Origin: Acidobacteriota bacterium
Lineage (GTDB): Bacteria; Actinomycetota; Acidimicrobiia; Acidimicrobiales; RAAP-2
DNA length: 36,021 bases
Direction: 5' to 3'
NCBI GenBank assembly: GCA_019352095.1
Contig: JABBNY010000005.1
Coordinates: forward strand, 1 to 36,021
In this document: positions 8,634 to 17,080 of the stretch, in pieces
Layout: each line of letters opens with the position of its first letter
Numbering within the stretch: position 1 is the stretch's first letter
Notes under the pieces: generated by a model
Database searches by the model: none
The model's input: only the letters and a program-made list of their open reading frames with translations
What the model was told of the DNA's origin: nothing
Position numbers and translations under genes: made by a program

Positions 8634-9467
8634 CTAGAACTCGCCGTAGATCACGAAACCACCCGGCTCTCGCTGCTTTGATTCGTACATCGCCGCATCC
8701 GCCGCGGCCACCACGGCGTCAGCGTTCGTAAACGAGCCCGGGCCCATTGCGAGGCCCAAACTGCACGTCACGCTGCGCCATTGGTTAGCAATGTCATACG
8801 GCTCACCTAAGACTTCGCTCAACCGGTCGACCACGACAAGTGCTGCGTCTCGTGTCGCGACCTCGTCGAGCAGTACCAAGAACTCATCGCCGCCCACGCG
8901 CGCGGCGCTGTCGCCTGCCCGCAACACGCTTCGTATCCTCGCCGCGACATCGATCAACAATTCATCGCCTATTGCGTGACCCAAGGTGTCGTTGACCACT
9001 TTGAACTGGTCGAGATCAACGAAGATGACCGCGAACCCCGAGCGACGCCGGTCGTTCAGGATCATTCGATGCGACAACCGGTCCCAAAAGAGGGTCCGGT
9101 TCGCGAGACCCGTCAAGTCATCATGCAATGCCCGCCGGGTCAGCTCCTGGGTGATGACACCAAGCTCTGCCGTTCGATCTGCGACCTTGCGTTCGACTTC
9201 GCTGTAGGACGCTTCGAGCTCCTCGCCGAGGAAGTTGACGCCCGCCGCAACGGCGTCGATGACGTCACCGAGGTCGCTGATCGAGGCGCGCGCACTGAAA
9301 TCGAGCGTCGCGAACAATTGGATCGTGGTGGTGATCTCCTCGAGTCGCTGCTCGATGTCGTGGATGCGCTCAATCTGCTGATCGGCCAGCGGCTTGTACA
9401 GCAGGGGCTCCAACGTGTGCGGTGCGTGCCCCGCTGGTGCGTCACCGGTTTCGGGCGTCGTGGTCAT
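8634..9467 (-). CDS. GGDEF-domain diguanylate cyclase (soluble) with RxxD I-site
   Basis: DDLTGLANRTLFWDRL ... FKVVNDTLGHAIGDELL ... RAGDSAARVGGDEFLVLL. Start ATG 9467 overlaps the upstream stop (ATGA). Confidence 0.92.
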   Translation of the reverse strand: MTTTPETGDAPAGHAPHTLEPLLYKPLADQQIERIHDIEQRLEEITTTIQLFATLDFSARASISDLGDVIDAVAAGVNFLGEELEASYSEVERKVADRTAELGVITQELTRRALHDDLTGLANRTLFWDRLSHRMILNDRRRSGFAVIFVDLDQFKVVNDTLGHAIGDELLIDVAARIRSVLRAGDSAARVGGDEFLVLLDEVATRDAALVVVDRLSEVLGEPYDIANQWRSVTCSLGLAMGPGSFTNADAVVAAADAAMYESKQREPGGFVIYGEF

Positions 9468-9865
9468 GGCGCACGTCCCTTCAGCCACGCGATCGCGGCG
9501 CCTTCGTCCTCGAAGAGTCTGGTCTCAACCAGTGGCTTGCTGACCGCAACGAAGAAGTTGCCCATCAAGCGACTGAGCGGGGTGGTGACGATGAGCGCCA
9601 CGCCGGACACCAGATCACCGTGGCTGACGAACTCGTTGCGCGCGGCGCGGTCCTGAGAGCCAAGCGCGCTGGCGTCCACCAAAAGGGGTGCGCGCTGTCC
9701 ACCCGTGAGCGTTGAGAATGCCTTGATCGACGCAACCGCGTCCTCGAGACGAAGTTCACGAGTGGGCGCCCAGACGAGTTGGACGATGCCGTCGGGTCGA
9801 AGCCACATCCGGAACTTCGGATGATCGAACTCGGTCGACTCGTTCGCCATCAGGGTCTCCGTCAT
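9464..9865 (-). CDS. STAS/SpoIIAA-like small protein
   Basis: 133 aa; pattern RPDGIVQLVWAPTRELRLEDAVASIKAFSTLTGGQRAPLLVDASAL...RNEFVSH...VALIVTTPLSRLMGNFFVAVSKP resembles the SpoIIAA/STAS-like group; 4-bp overlap with the GGDEF gene. Confidence 0.6.
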   Translation of the reverse strand: MTETLMANESTEFDHPKFRMWLRPDGIVQLVWAPTRELRLEDAVASIKAFSTLTGGQRAPLLVDASALGSQDRAARNEFVSHGDLVSGVALIVTTPLSRLMGNFFVAVSKPLVETRLFEDEGAAIAWLKGRAP

Positions 9866-10023
9866 CGCTGCTTCCGGTCACTTCGCTTCTCAGTGCGCCT
9901 CCAAACCGAGCATACCCAAGGTCTCCTCCCCCGACGGATGCAGGTCGACCGATCACGTCTGAATCAATGAGGTGCCAATTCTGGAGAGGTATCCAGCGCG
10001 CAGCGCTCGCGCTAGCAACGCTC

Positions 10024-10494
10024 TCAGCCGTCGAAGCTGTCGGGTGCAGCGACGCCCAACTCAACGAGTAATTCGAGGACTCGGTGTTCGATGTCGTCAA
10101 TAATGCGTTGCACGGTGTCGCGGTCTTGACCGGCGGGGTCCTCGACCTCCCAGTCGAGATACCTCTTGCCGGGAAAGAACGGACACGTCTCGCCACAGCC
10201 CATCGTGACCACCACGTCCGCGACGCTCACGAGCTGTGAGGTGAGCAGCGTCGGCACTTCGAGCTCGGTACTGAGCCCACGATCGCGCAGCACCGCCGCC
10301 ACCTGAGGATTGACGTTCGAACCTGGCTCAGAACCCGCAGAGCGAACATCAACCCGTCCCTTCGCGAAGTGTTCGGTCAGCACCTTGGCCGCAACCGAAC
10401 GTCCCGAATTGTGGATGCACGCGAAGAGCACGACTGGACGCTCGTGTGATGACTGACCTGCGTCGAGCGGGCTATGTGGGATTTGAGCGTTCAC
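10024..10494 (-). CDS. arsC: Arsenate reductase, low-MW protein tyrosine phosphatase family
   Basis: VLFACIHNSGRSVAAKVLTEHFA P-loop, VVTMGCGETCPFFPGKRYLDWEVEDPAGQ. GTG start overlaps the ACR3 stop (GTGA). Confidence 0.93.
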   Translation of the reverse strand: MNAQIPHSPLDAGQSSHERPVVLFACIHNSGRSVAAKVLTEHFAKGRVDVRSAGSEPGSNVNPQVAAVLRDRGLSTELEVPTLLTSQLVSVADVVVTMGCGETCPFFPGKRYLDWEVEDPAGQDRDTVQRIIDDIEHRVLELLVELGVAAPDSFDG

Positions 10495-11594
10495 GTGGGG
10501 GTTTCTCCTTCGCGAGCATAGAAGTGTCGGCGAACCCAGAGTGAGACGTAGACGAGGCCGACAAGCGCGGGGACTTCAATCAACGGTCCAACCACTCCCG
10601 CGAGCGCCTGACCCGAGGTGACTCCGAAGGTACCGATCGCGACCGCTATCGCCAGTTCGAAATTGTTGCCCGCCGCCGTGAAGGCCAGGGTCGCCGTTCG
10701 CGCGTACGAGAGTCCGAGCGAGCGGCCTGCGACGAATGACACCCCCCACATGATCGCAAAGTAACAGAGCAACGGTAGGGCGATGCGCGCTACGTCCAGC
10801 GGGTGATGCGTGATGGCGCTGCCTTGGAGCGCGAAGAGAATCACGATGGTGAACAGCAGTCCATAAAGGGCGAAAGGGCCAATGCGCGGAAGGAAACGAT
10901 GCTCGTACCACTCGCGACCTTTCGCCCTTTCACCCAAAGTGCGCGTGAGGTACCCCGCCACCAGTGGGATACCGAGAAAGATGAGCACACTTCGCGCAAT
11001 GGACCACACCGACACGTGCACTTCGGCCGTCGAGAGGCCGAGCCACGACGGCAGAATACGCAAGTAGAAGTAACCAAGTCCAGCGAATGCGACGATCTGA
11101 AAGACCGAGTTGATCGCGACGAGTACGGCTGCGGCGGTCGCGTCGCCACACGCGAGGTCGTTCCAGATCAGGACCATGGCAATACAACGCGCCAGACCGA
11201 CCAAGATAAGTCCGGTTCGGTATGCGGGCAGGTCCGGCAGGAACACCCAGGCCAAGGTGAACATCAACGCCGGGCCAACGATCCAGTTGAGCACGAGCGA
11301 TGGAATAAGCATGCGCCGGTCAGTCGTGACGCGGCTGATCTCGCCGTAGCGTACCTTGGCGAGTACCGGGTACATCATGATGAGTAGACCGAGTGCAATG
11401 GGCAGACTGGTGCCGGTGATCTGCACGCGATCGAGCGTGCGATTAAGACCAGGTTCCACGCGACCGAGACCAATCCCCACCACCATGGCCACGCCGATCC
11501 ACACGGGCAGGAATCGGTTCAGCAGCGACAACCGGGCTGCCACGGGTGCACCAGTGTCGATGCCCTGGGTGGCGTGAGTCGTCGACTCGCTCAT
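10491..11594 (-). CDS. acr3: ACR3-family arsenite efflux transporter
   Basis: LPIALGLLIMMYPVLAKVRYGEI, PSLVLNWIVGPALMFTLAWVFL, FTAAGNNFELAIAVAIGTFGVTSGQALAGVVGPLIEVPALVGLVYV are diagnostic of ACR3. Confidence 0.95.
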   Translation of the reverse strand: MSESTTHATQGIDTGAPVAARLSLLNRFLPVWIGVAMVVGIGLGRVEPGLNRTLDRVQITGTSLPIALGLLIMMYPVLAKVRYGEISRVTTDRRMLIPSLVLNWIVGPALMFTLAWVFLPDLPAYRTGLILVGLARCIAMVLIWNDLACGDATAAAVLVAINSVFQIVAFAGLGYFYLRILPSWLGLSTAEVHVSVWSIARSVLIFLGIPLVAGYLTRTLGERAKGREWYEHRFLPRIGPFALYGLLFTIVILFALQGSAITHHPLDVARIALPLLCYFAIMWGVSFVAGRSLGLSYARTATLAFTAAGNNFELAIAVAIGTFGVTSGQALAGVVGPLIEVPALVGLVYVSLWVRRHFYAREGETPT

Positions 11595-11677
11595 TTCGAC
11601 ACTCGCGGTGAGCGTGAAGAGTGCACACCTACAGCAACGACACCACTACCCATTGACACGCCTCGACTCCATTAATA

Positions 11678-11734
11678 GATTGATGAACTTGAATCTAACA
11701 GAAGTGCCGCCACATATTCATGATTATCAATGAA
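11678..11734. promoter_or_regulatory. Putative ArsR-type operator dyads upstream of acr3
   Basis: Imperfect dyad GATTGATGAACTTGAATC (11678-11695) and TTCATgattatcaATGAA (11717-11734, with inner TGAT-t-ATCA), in the gap upstream of acr3. Confidence 0.45.
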
Positions 11735-11857
11735 ACAGTGAGCCTCGCGTGTAACCGTGCCCGAAGTGAGAAGTGCTTCGACAGGTCACTATTTCGCCCA
11801 CCCCGCTCGCCATTCAATCTGTTCCAAGCGGTGTGGAACGGTCCCCGCTGCGCCAGC

Positions 11858-12649
11858 TCAGTTGGGACCCTGTAGATAGCGCGCACTCCACGCACCGATC
11901 GTCAGTTCGTCGGCGACCGGGTTGTGCACGGTCGGATCATCCGGGCCTGACAAGGTGATCGGCGCGGGGACCAAGCGATTGAGGGTGTCGCTGCGGCGCG
12001 CTTCGAAGAGGGGTGCGGGCAGTTCCAGATGATCCAGTTCGCACGCGAGGTAGTGGTCGCGCGGGGTGCTCGGGAGCAATTGCTCGCGCACCCAGTCCCA
12101 CTGGGCCGCTTCGTGCACCGCGAGCAGCTCGCGCTTGTCACTCTCGGGTATCTCGTCGTTCAAGAGCGCCGCTTCCCACCTGATGATCACGTCGGGAAAG
12201 AATCCGGCCTCTTCACGGACCTCCCAGGTCCTTTCGGTGGACAATTGTTTGAGTTGGAATCCCACGCCGAGCGCGTCGTCGAGTCGGTGCGTGCCAAAGC
12301 GCGAGCGGGCGCCGGTGAGGTAGGCGGCCACGTCACCCAGGCACGGGGAATTCTTCGATATGACCATCAGATCACTGCGATCGATCGGTGCGTCGGCGAA
12401 CGCGAGATCAAAGAGGGCGCGCATTGCCCACACGCCACGCAACAGCCCGTCGCACGCGTGCCCGTGCGCGAGGACGAGATCACTCACCCTCACCGTCTTG
12501 GCGCGTACATCAAGACGGCCCTGTGCCGAGCGGGTATCGAGCACTTCAAAACTGGGCAGCGTCGCATCATCGAGCCACTGCGCCAGTGACCACGTCGGGA
12601 CGTCGAACGTCGCAGTGAATTCGGGCCCTGGCACCATCGCGTCGCTCAC
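11858..12649 (-). CDS. FmdE-like (formylmethanofuran dehydrogenase subunit E family-like) protein
   Basis: VLAHGHACDGLLRGVWAMRALFD ... DLMVISKNSPCLGDVAAYLTGARSRFGTHRLDD matches the HGHxCxG...C...D...LTG...G layout of FmdE-like domains. GTG start 4 nt after the DsrE stop. Confidence 0.62.
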   Translation of the reverse strand: MSDAMVPGPEFTATFDVPTWSLAQWLDDATLPSFEVLDTRSAQGRLDVRAKTVRVSDLVLAHGHACDGLLRGVWAMRALFDLAFADAPIDRSDLMVISKNSPCLGDVAAYLTGARSRFGTHRLDDALGVGFQLKQLSTERTWEVREEAGFFPDVIIRWEAALLNDEIPESDKRELLAVHEAAQWDWVREQLLPSTPRDHYLACELDHLELPAPLFEARRSDTLNRLVPAPITLSGPDDPTVHNPVADELTIGAWSARYLQGPN

Positions 12650-12653
12650 GATC

Positions 12654-13010
12654 TCAGAACGTCAACACCGTCGCACCCTCGAGCGCGTAGCGCACGAAGG
12701 CATCGCGTGCGAACTCGAGTGTGATGCCCCGAGCGAGGAGTGCTTCCTCGGTCCCCTGGGCTCGAGCAGCGTTGACACAGGCACCCACGCGAACACCCGC
12801 GCTCACGAGCTCATCAATTTGCTGGTTGTACTCGCTCAGGACCGTCGATTCTCCCGACCGGCTCAATGCGCCCTGACCGGGGCCGAAACAGAACACCTCG
12901 AGTTCGACGCCCTGCTCACCCGCAACCTGACGGATGCGTTCTGCGACGTGTGAGCCTGCCGACAACGAATCGTCGTCGCCGTGAAAGAGATGAATAACGG
13001 ATGTGGCCAT
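12654..13010 (-). CDS. DsrE family protein
   Basis: MATSVIHLFHGDDDSLSAGSHVAERIRQVAGEQGVELEVFCFGPGQGAL...IDELVSAGVRVGACVNAARAQG, a DsrE-like pattern with the conserved C-N region. Confidence 0.8.
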   Translation of the reverse strand: MATSVIHLFHGDDDSLSAGSHVAERIRQVAGEQGVELEVFCFGPGQGALSRSGESTVLSEYNQQIDELVSAGVRVGACVNAARAQGTEEALLARGITLEFARDAFVRYALEGATVLTF

Positions 13011-13074
13011 GATGTCGTGCTCCTTTGGAACTAGGTGGTGGGTAAGACTGCGCTCGATTGTGGTGCGACGAACG

Positions 13075-13524
13075 TCAACAGCACGCGGCGGGCTTCGCGG
13101 AGATGCTCAACCGCTCGGGGACACAGCACAATTCATCCTCCGTCGCGCTCTCGCTCGCGGGTACGTCCGAGAGCACCGTGTAGACCTCCCAACGAGACCC
13201 GTCGGGACCATCGACCCACACCTTGTTCTGGACAGCGTGCCAACACGACGTCTGTACTTCAATGTCGGTTTCGAAGCCTTGGTCGGAGAGGTACGTCGTC
13301 GCGTCGACCACCTCTTCGCTCGAAAAGACCTCCACGCCGAGGTGGTTGATCGTTCCGGGCGCCTCGAGGTTCTCGAAGAGCACCAACTTGAGCGGCGGCT
13401 CGGCAATTGCGAAGTTGGCGTAGCCGGCGCGTACTTTGGCCGGTTCGGTCTTGAAGAATGCCGTATAGAAGGAAACTGCTTCTTCGAGGTTGGACACATT
13501 GAGCGCCAATTGCAGTCGTGACAT
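13075..13524 (-). CDS. ArsI/CadI family VOC (glyoxalase-fold) metal/metalloid resistance protein
   Basis: MSRLQLALNVSNLEEAVSFYTAFFKTEPAKVRAGYANFAIAEPPLKLVLFEN...INHLGVEVFS...VWVDGPDGSRWEVYTVL, with Cys-rich C-terminus (LCC...AACC). Confidence 0.92.
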   Translation of the reverse strand: MSRLQLALNVSNLEEAVSFYTAFFKTEPAKVRAGYANFAIAEPPLKLVLFENLEAPGTINHLGVEVFSSEEVVDATTYLSDQGFETDIEVQTSCWHAVQNKVWVDGPDGSRWEVYTVLSDVPASESATEDELCCVPERLSISAKPAACC

Positions 13525-13537
13525 GGAGTCCTCTCAA

Positions 13538-13588
13538 ATTGATGTATGTCAATGAAAGAGGTTACCCCGCTCATCGATGATTGTCAAT
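13538..13588. promoter_or_regulatory. Divergent arsR/arsI-like intergenic region with ATTGA-N6-TCAAT and ATTG-T-CAAT dyads
   Basis: ATTGAtgtatgTCAAT at 13538-13553 and ATTGtCAAT at 13580-13588, between divergently transcribed genes. Confidence 0.55.
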
Positions 13589-13603
13589 ACTAAGATGGTC
13601 GGT

Positions 13604-13948
13604 ATGGCGCAACACAAGACAATTACCGTGAACGCCGACGTGGTGGCGTGTTGCAGTCCACTCGCGCACGTGGAGATGTCCGAAGCCGAAGCATCCGACA
13701 TCGCCCAGATTTTCTCCGCGTTGAGCGATCCCGTGCGACTCCGGATGCTCTCGATGATCGCGTCGGAATCCGAGGTGTGTAGTTGCGCGTTGGAAGAACC
13801 GCTCTCCAAGAGTCAACCGACAATCTCACACCACACCCGCATACTCGCCGAAGCCGGCCTCATCATTGGAGAACGTCGAGGTCGTTGGATGTGGTGGCGC
13901 GCGGCGCCCGATCGAATGCGCGACATTGCGAGAATCCTCAGCGCCTGA
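13604..13948 (+). CDS. arsR: ArsR/SmtB-family metalloregulator
   Basis: VVACCSPLAHVEMSEAEASDIAQIFSALSDPVRLRMLSMIASESEVCSCALEEPLSKSQPTISHHTRILAEAGLIIGERRGRWMWW. The N-terminal CC plus later Cys resembles CgArsR-type As(III) sites. Confidence 0.93.
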   Translation: MAQHKTITVNADVVACCSPLAHVEMSEAEASDIAQIFSALSDPVRLRMLSMIASESEVCSCALEEPLSKSQPTISHHTRILAEAGLIIGERRGRWMWWRAAPDRMRDIARILSA

Positions 13949-14032
13949 GAGTGCGTGTTCTTCGCACGAACCCGTTCCCTCGTCGAGTGAGCCCGTGGCG
14001 CGTACGATGAGCGAGTCAGCACTGGGAGCCCC

Positions 14033-14953
14033 GTGAACGAACCACATCAACACGAGCACGCCGTCGTGTCACGCGACACCGATATGCGCCTCGTGCTCGT
14101 CGCGCTCGCACTGATCACGTCATTCTTGGTTGCGGAATTCGTCACCGCCGTCCTCGATAACTCTCTCGCGCTCTACGCCGACTCCGGCCATATGCTCACC
14201 GACGTCGCCGCGCTGGCCTTGAGCGCGTGGGCCATCCACCTCGCCGGGAGGCCATCGAACATCAAGTGGACGTTCGGCCTCAAGCGAGCTGAGATCCTCG
14301 CGGCGCTCGCCAATGGCGTGACGCTCGCAGCCATTGGCCTCTTCATAACGGTCGAGGCGATCCAACGTCTCATCACGCCCCACCACGTGGCCGGTTCGCC
14401 ATTGCTGATTGTGGCGATCATCGGCGCCGCAGTGAATATCATTGCGGCCTGGACGCTCGCGAAGGCGAATCAGTCCAGTCTTAACGTGCGAGCGGTCTCG
14501 GCGCACATCATGACCGACTTGTACGCGTTCATTGGTACCGCGGCGGCGGGTGTCGTGATCATTGGCACCCACTGGGTGCGAGCCGACGCGGTCGCGTCGC
14601 TCTTTGTAGCGGCCCTCATGGCGCGAAGTTCGTGGGGGTTACTACGCGACGCGGGCAGAATCCTGCTCGAGGCGACACCCGATGCATTGGTGTTGGGTGA
14701 CGTGCGCGACCACCTGCTCGAAGTGCCCCACGTCCTTGACGTACACGACCTTCACGCGTGGACCGTGACCTCAGGCCTGGTCGCGATGTCCGCGCACGTC
14801 GTTGTCGAGGACCACTGCTTCTCGAGCGGACACGCTCCCCAGGTCCTCGACGCGCTCCAGGAGTGCCTCGCCACTCACTTTGCCATCGAGCACGCGACGT
14901 TCCAACTCGAACCAACCGCCCACTTCACCCACGAAGACGGCCTTCACCCCTGA
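14033..14953 (+). CDS. Cation diffusion facilitator (CDF) family transporter
   Basis: FVTAVLDNSLALYADSGHMLTDVAALALSAWAIHLA; NVRAVSAHIMTDLYAFIGTAAAGVVI; six TMs; C-terminal cytoplasmic domain VLDVHDLHAWTVTSG. GTG start. Confidence 0.93.
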   Translation: MNEPHQHEHAVVSRDTDMRLVLVALALITSFLVAEFVTAVLDNSLALYADSGHMLTDVAALALSAWAIHLAGRPSNIKWTFGLKRAEILAALANGVTLAAIGLFITVEAIQRLITPHHVAGSPLLIVAIIGAAVNIIAAWTLAKANQSSLNVRAVSAHIMTDLYAFIGTAAAGVVIIGTHWVRADAVASLFVAALMARSSWGLLRDAGRILLEATPDALVLGDVRDHLLEVPHVLDVHDLHAWTVTSGLVAMSAHVVVEDHCFSSGHAPQVLDALQECLATHFAIEHATFQLEPTAHFTHEDGLHP

Positions 14954-14963
14954 CGTCGTAGGT

Positions 14964-16454
14964 TCACGCCCCGAGGTGCGCACCCGCCGGCGCTGGAGTC
15001 GGTGCGTCGAGCGTGGTCGGCGTTCGAATAACCGCGAGCGCAATCACGAAGGCGATCAACGAACTCAACGCGCCCACCCGAAGCGCCGCCTGGAAACCAT
15101 GCACCGCGGCGTCGACCTGGTCGTGGGCGCTGATCGCGCTCGAACCATGCACTTTCGAGGCCAGTGCCAGTTGGTGGCTGCGTGCCGTTGCGGCCACGGT
15201 CACCAGGACCGCGAGGCCGAGCGACCCACCTATTTGCTGGCTGGTGTTGAGCAAGGACGATGCCAGTCCCTGTTCGTGGTTGCGCACTGACGACACGGCG
15301 TTCAGCGTGAGCGGCACAAAAGAGAATCCCATGCCGAGCCCGAAAACAACGAGGGGGCCAAAGACGTGGATATACGACGAGGACGCATTCAAGAACGAGG
15401 CCCAGAACACCCCGCTCGCCACGAGCAGGGGTCCCAGCGTGATGAAGATTCGTACGCCGTATCTCCTAATGCGATGTGACAGGAAGATACTGGTCGACGC
15501 GACCATCACCGGAACGGGTAGATACGCAACGCCCGCGCGCAGCGAGCTGTAGTGCAGGACCTCTTGGAGAAATTGGGTCAAGAAGAACAGCAGTGACAAC
15601 ATCGATGCACCGATGAGCATCATCATCACGTACCCGCCCATGCGATTGCGATGACGTAGAAAACCGAGTGGGATGAGTGGTTGGGTGCTGCGTCGCTCGA
15701 TGACGATGAAGACGACGAGCAGCAGTGCACCGGCGACAAACGACGCCAACGTCGCGGGCGCCATCCACCCCGCATTGGGGGCACGCACGAGTCCGTAGAC
15801 CAAGAATGCAATACCCCCCGAGACCGTCACCGCGCCGGGCACATCCAGGCGACCACCGTGCCCATCCACCTTGGGCAAGACAAAGGGCGTCGCGGCCATG
15901 ACGAGCATCGCAATGGGTACATTCACAAAGAAGACCCAGCGCCACGAGGCGGCCTCGACCAGCGCTCCGCCCAGAAGCAAGCCTGTAGCGCCCCCGGCCG
16001 CCGTCATACTCGCGTACACCGCCATCGCTCGATTCCGAGCGGTGCCTTCGGGGAAGGTCACCGCGACCAGTGCCAGCGCGGTGGGAGACGCTATCGCCGC
16101 CCCGATCCCTTGTACGGCGCGCGCGATGACGAGCAAGAGCTGCGAGGTCGCAAGACCACCCGCCAGTGACGCGAGCGCGAAGAGTCCAATGCCCACAAAG
16201 AACATGCGGCGTCGACCAAAGATGTCGCCGGCACGACCTCCGAGCAACAACAAACCACCGAATACGAGCACGTAGGCGTCGATCACCCAAGTGAGATTCG
16301 TTGTCGAGAAATGCAGGTTCCCCTGGATAGAAGGTAGAGCCACGTTGACGATCGTGAGGTCGAGCATCACCATGAGCTGTGCGGCGGCGATTACCGCCAA
16401 AGCGAAACCGCGCCGTTCGCGCGCCGTTCGATCATTGCTCGTCATGTCGCTCAT
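14964..16454 (-). CDS. MFS transporter, DHA2 (EmrB/QacA) family
   Basis: LMVMLDLTIVNVALPSIQGNLHFSTTNLTWVIDAYVLVFGGLLLLGGRAGDIFGRRRMF; 14-TM-like. Confidence 0.93.
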   Translation of the reverse strand: MSDMTSNDRTARERRGFALAVIAAAQLMVMLDLTIVNVALPSIQGNLHFSTTNLTWVIDAYVLVFGGLLLLGGRAGDIFGRRRMFFVGIGLFALASLAGGLATSQLLLVIARAVQGIGAAIASPTALALVAVTFPEGTARNRAMAVYASMTAAGGATGLLLGGALVEAASWRWVFFVNVPIAMLVMAATPFVLPKVDGHGGRLDVPGAVTVSGGIAFLVYGLVRAPNAGWMAPATLASFVAGALLLVVFIVIERRSTQPLIPLGFLRHRNRMGGYVMMMLIGASMLSLLFFLTQFLQEVLHYSSLRAGVAYLPVPVMVASTSIFLSHRIRRYGVRIFITLGPLLVASGVFWASFLNASSSYIHVFGPLVVFGLGMGFSFVPLTLNAVSSVRNHEQGLASSLLNTSQQIGGSLGLAVLVTVAATARSHQLALASKVHGSSAISAHDQVDAAVHGFQAALRVGALSSLIAFVIALAVIRTPTTLDAPTPAPAGAHLGA

Positions 16455-17080
16455 TCGTGCGACCCACTTTCAGTAGCGTGCCTTGTGGCCCAGAACACGA
16501 GCACAACGTCGTCAGCCAGGTCGGCGTCGGACAATGTCTCGCGTCGCTCGAGCACTTCGGTCGTGAAGCTATCGAAACCCTCTCGAAACATGGACTCGTC
16601 GAAGAGTCGTTCGCGCGCTGGAGGTCCCGCGAGTCCAAAGGCGTCGACGTGGTGACCGGTGATGTAGAGATGCCCCGATGGCGCGACGGCGCGCGCGGCG
16701 CGCGCAAAGAATTCATCACGTCGCTCGGGCGCGAGGTGGATGTTCGAGATGACGACGAGATCGAACGACGCAGGTGGCGCCTCATAGACCAAGAGATCGG
16801 CGTGCTCGAGTGTCAGCGTGAGTTTCTCACGGTGCGCCTGATCCGCCGCTATCTTCAGACCCACCTGCGACGCGTCCACGCCGGTCACGTTCCAACCCTG
16901 ACGAGCGAGCCACAGTGCGTTGCGTCCCGTGCCACAGCCCAGGTCGAGCGCGCGACCCGCGTTGAGCGGTGCGACCAAGTCCACAAGACTTTCGTCAGGA
17001 ACCACCGACCATGGGTGCTCTCCAAAGCGCTTGTCCCACATCTCGCCCGTGCGCTCCAGTTCCTCGTTCATCATGTGCAT
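16451..17080 (-). CDS. Class I SAM-dependent methyltransferase
   Basis: NAGRALDLGCGTGRNALWLARQGWNVTGVDASQVGLKIA; ATGA overlap with the MFS gene. Confidence 0.88.
   Translation of the reverse strand: MHMMNEELERTGEMWDKRFGEHPWSVVPDESLVDLVAPLNAGRALDLGCGTGRNALWLARQGWNVTGVDASQVGLKIAADQAHREKLTLTLEHADLLVYEAPPASFDLVVISNIHLAPERRDEFFARAARAVAPSGHLYITGHHVDAFGLAGPPARERLFDESMFREGFDSFTTEVLERRETLSDADLADDVVLVFWATRHATESGSHE

Noticed and set aside
15466-16290. 274-aa ORF antiparallel or out of frame within the MFS gene
   Set aside because: Arg/His-rich low-complexity translation. The MFS frame is clearly the coding one.
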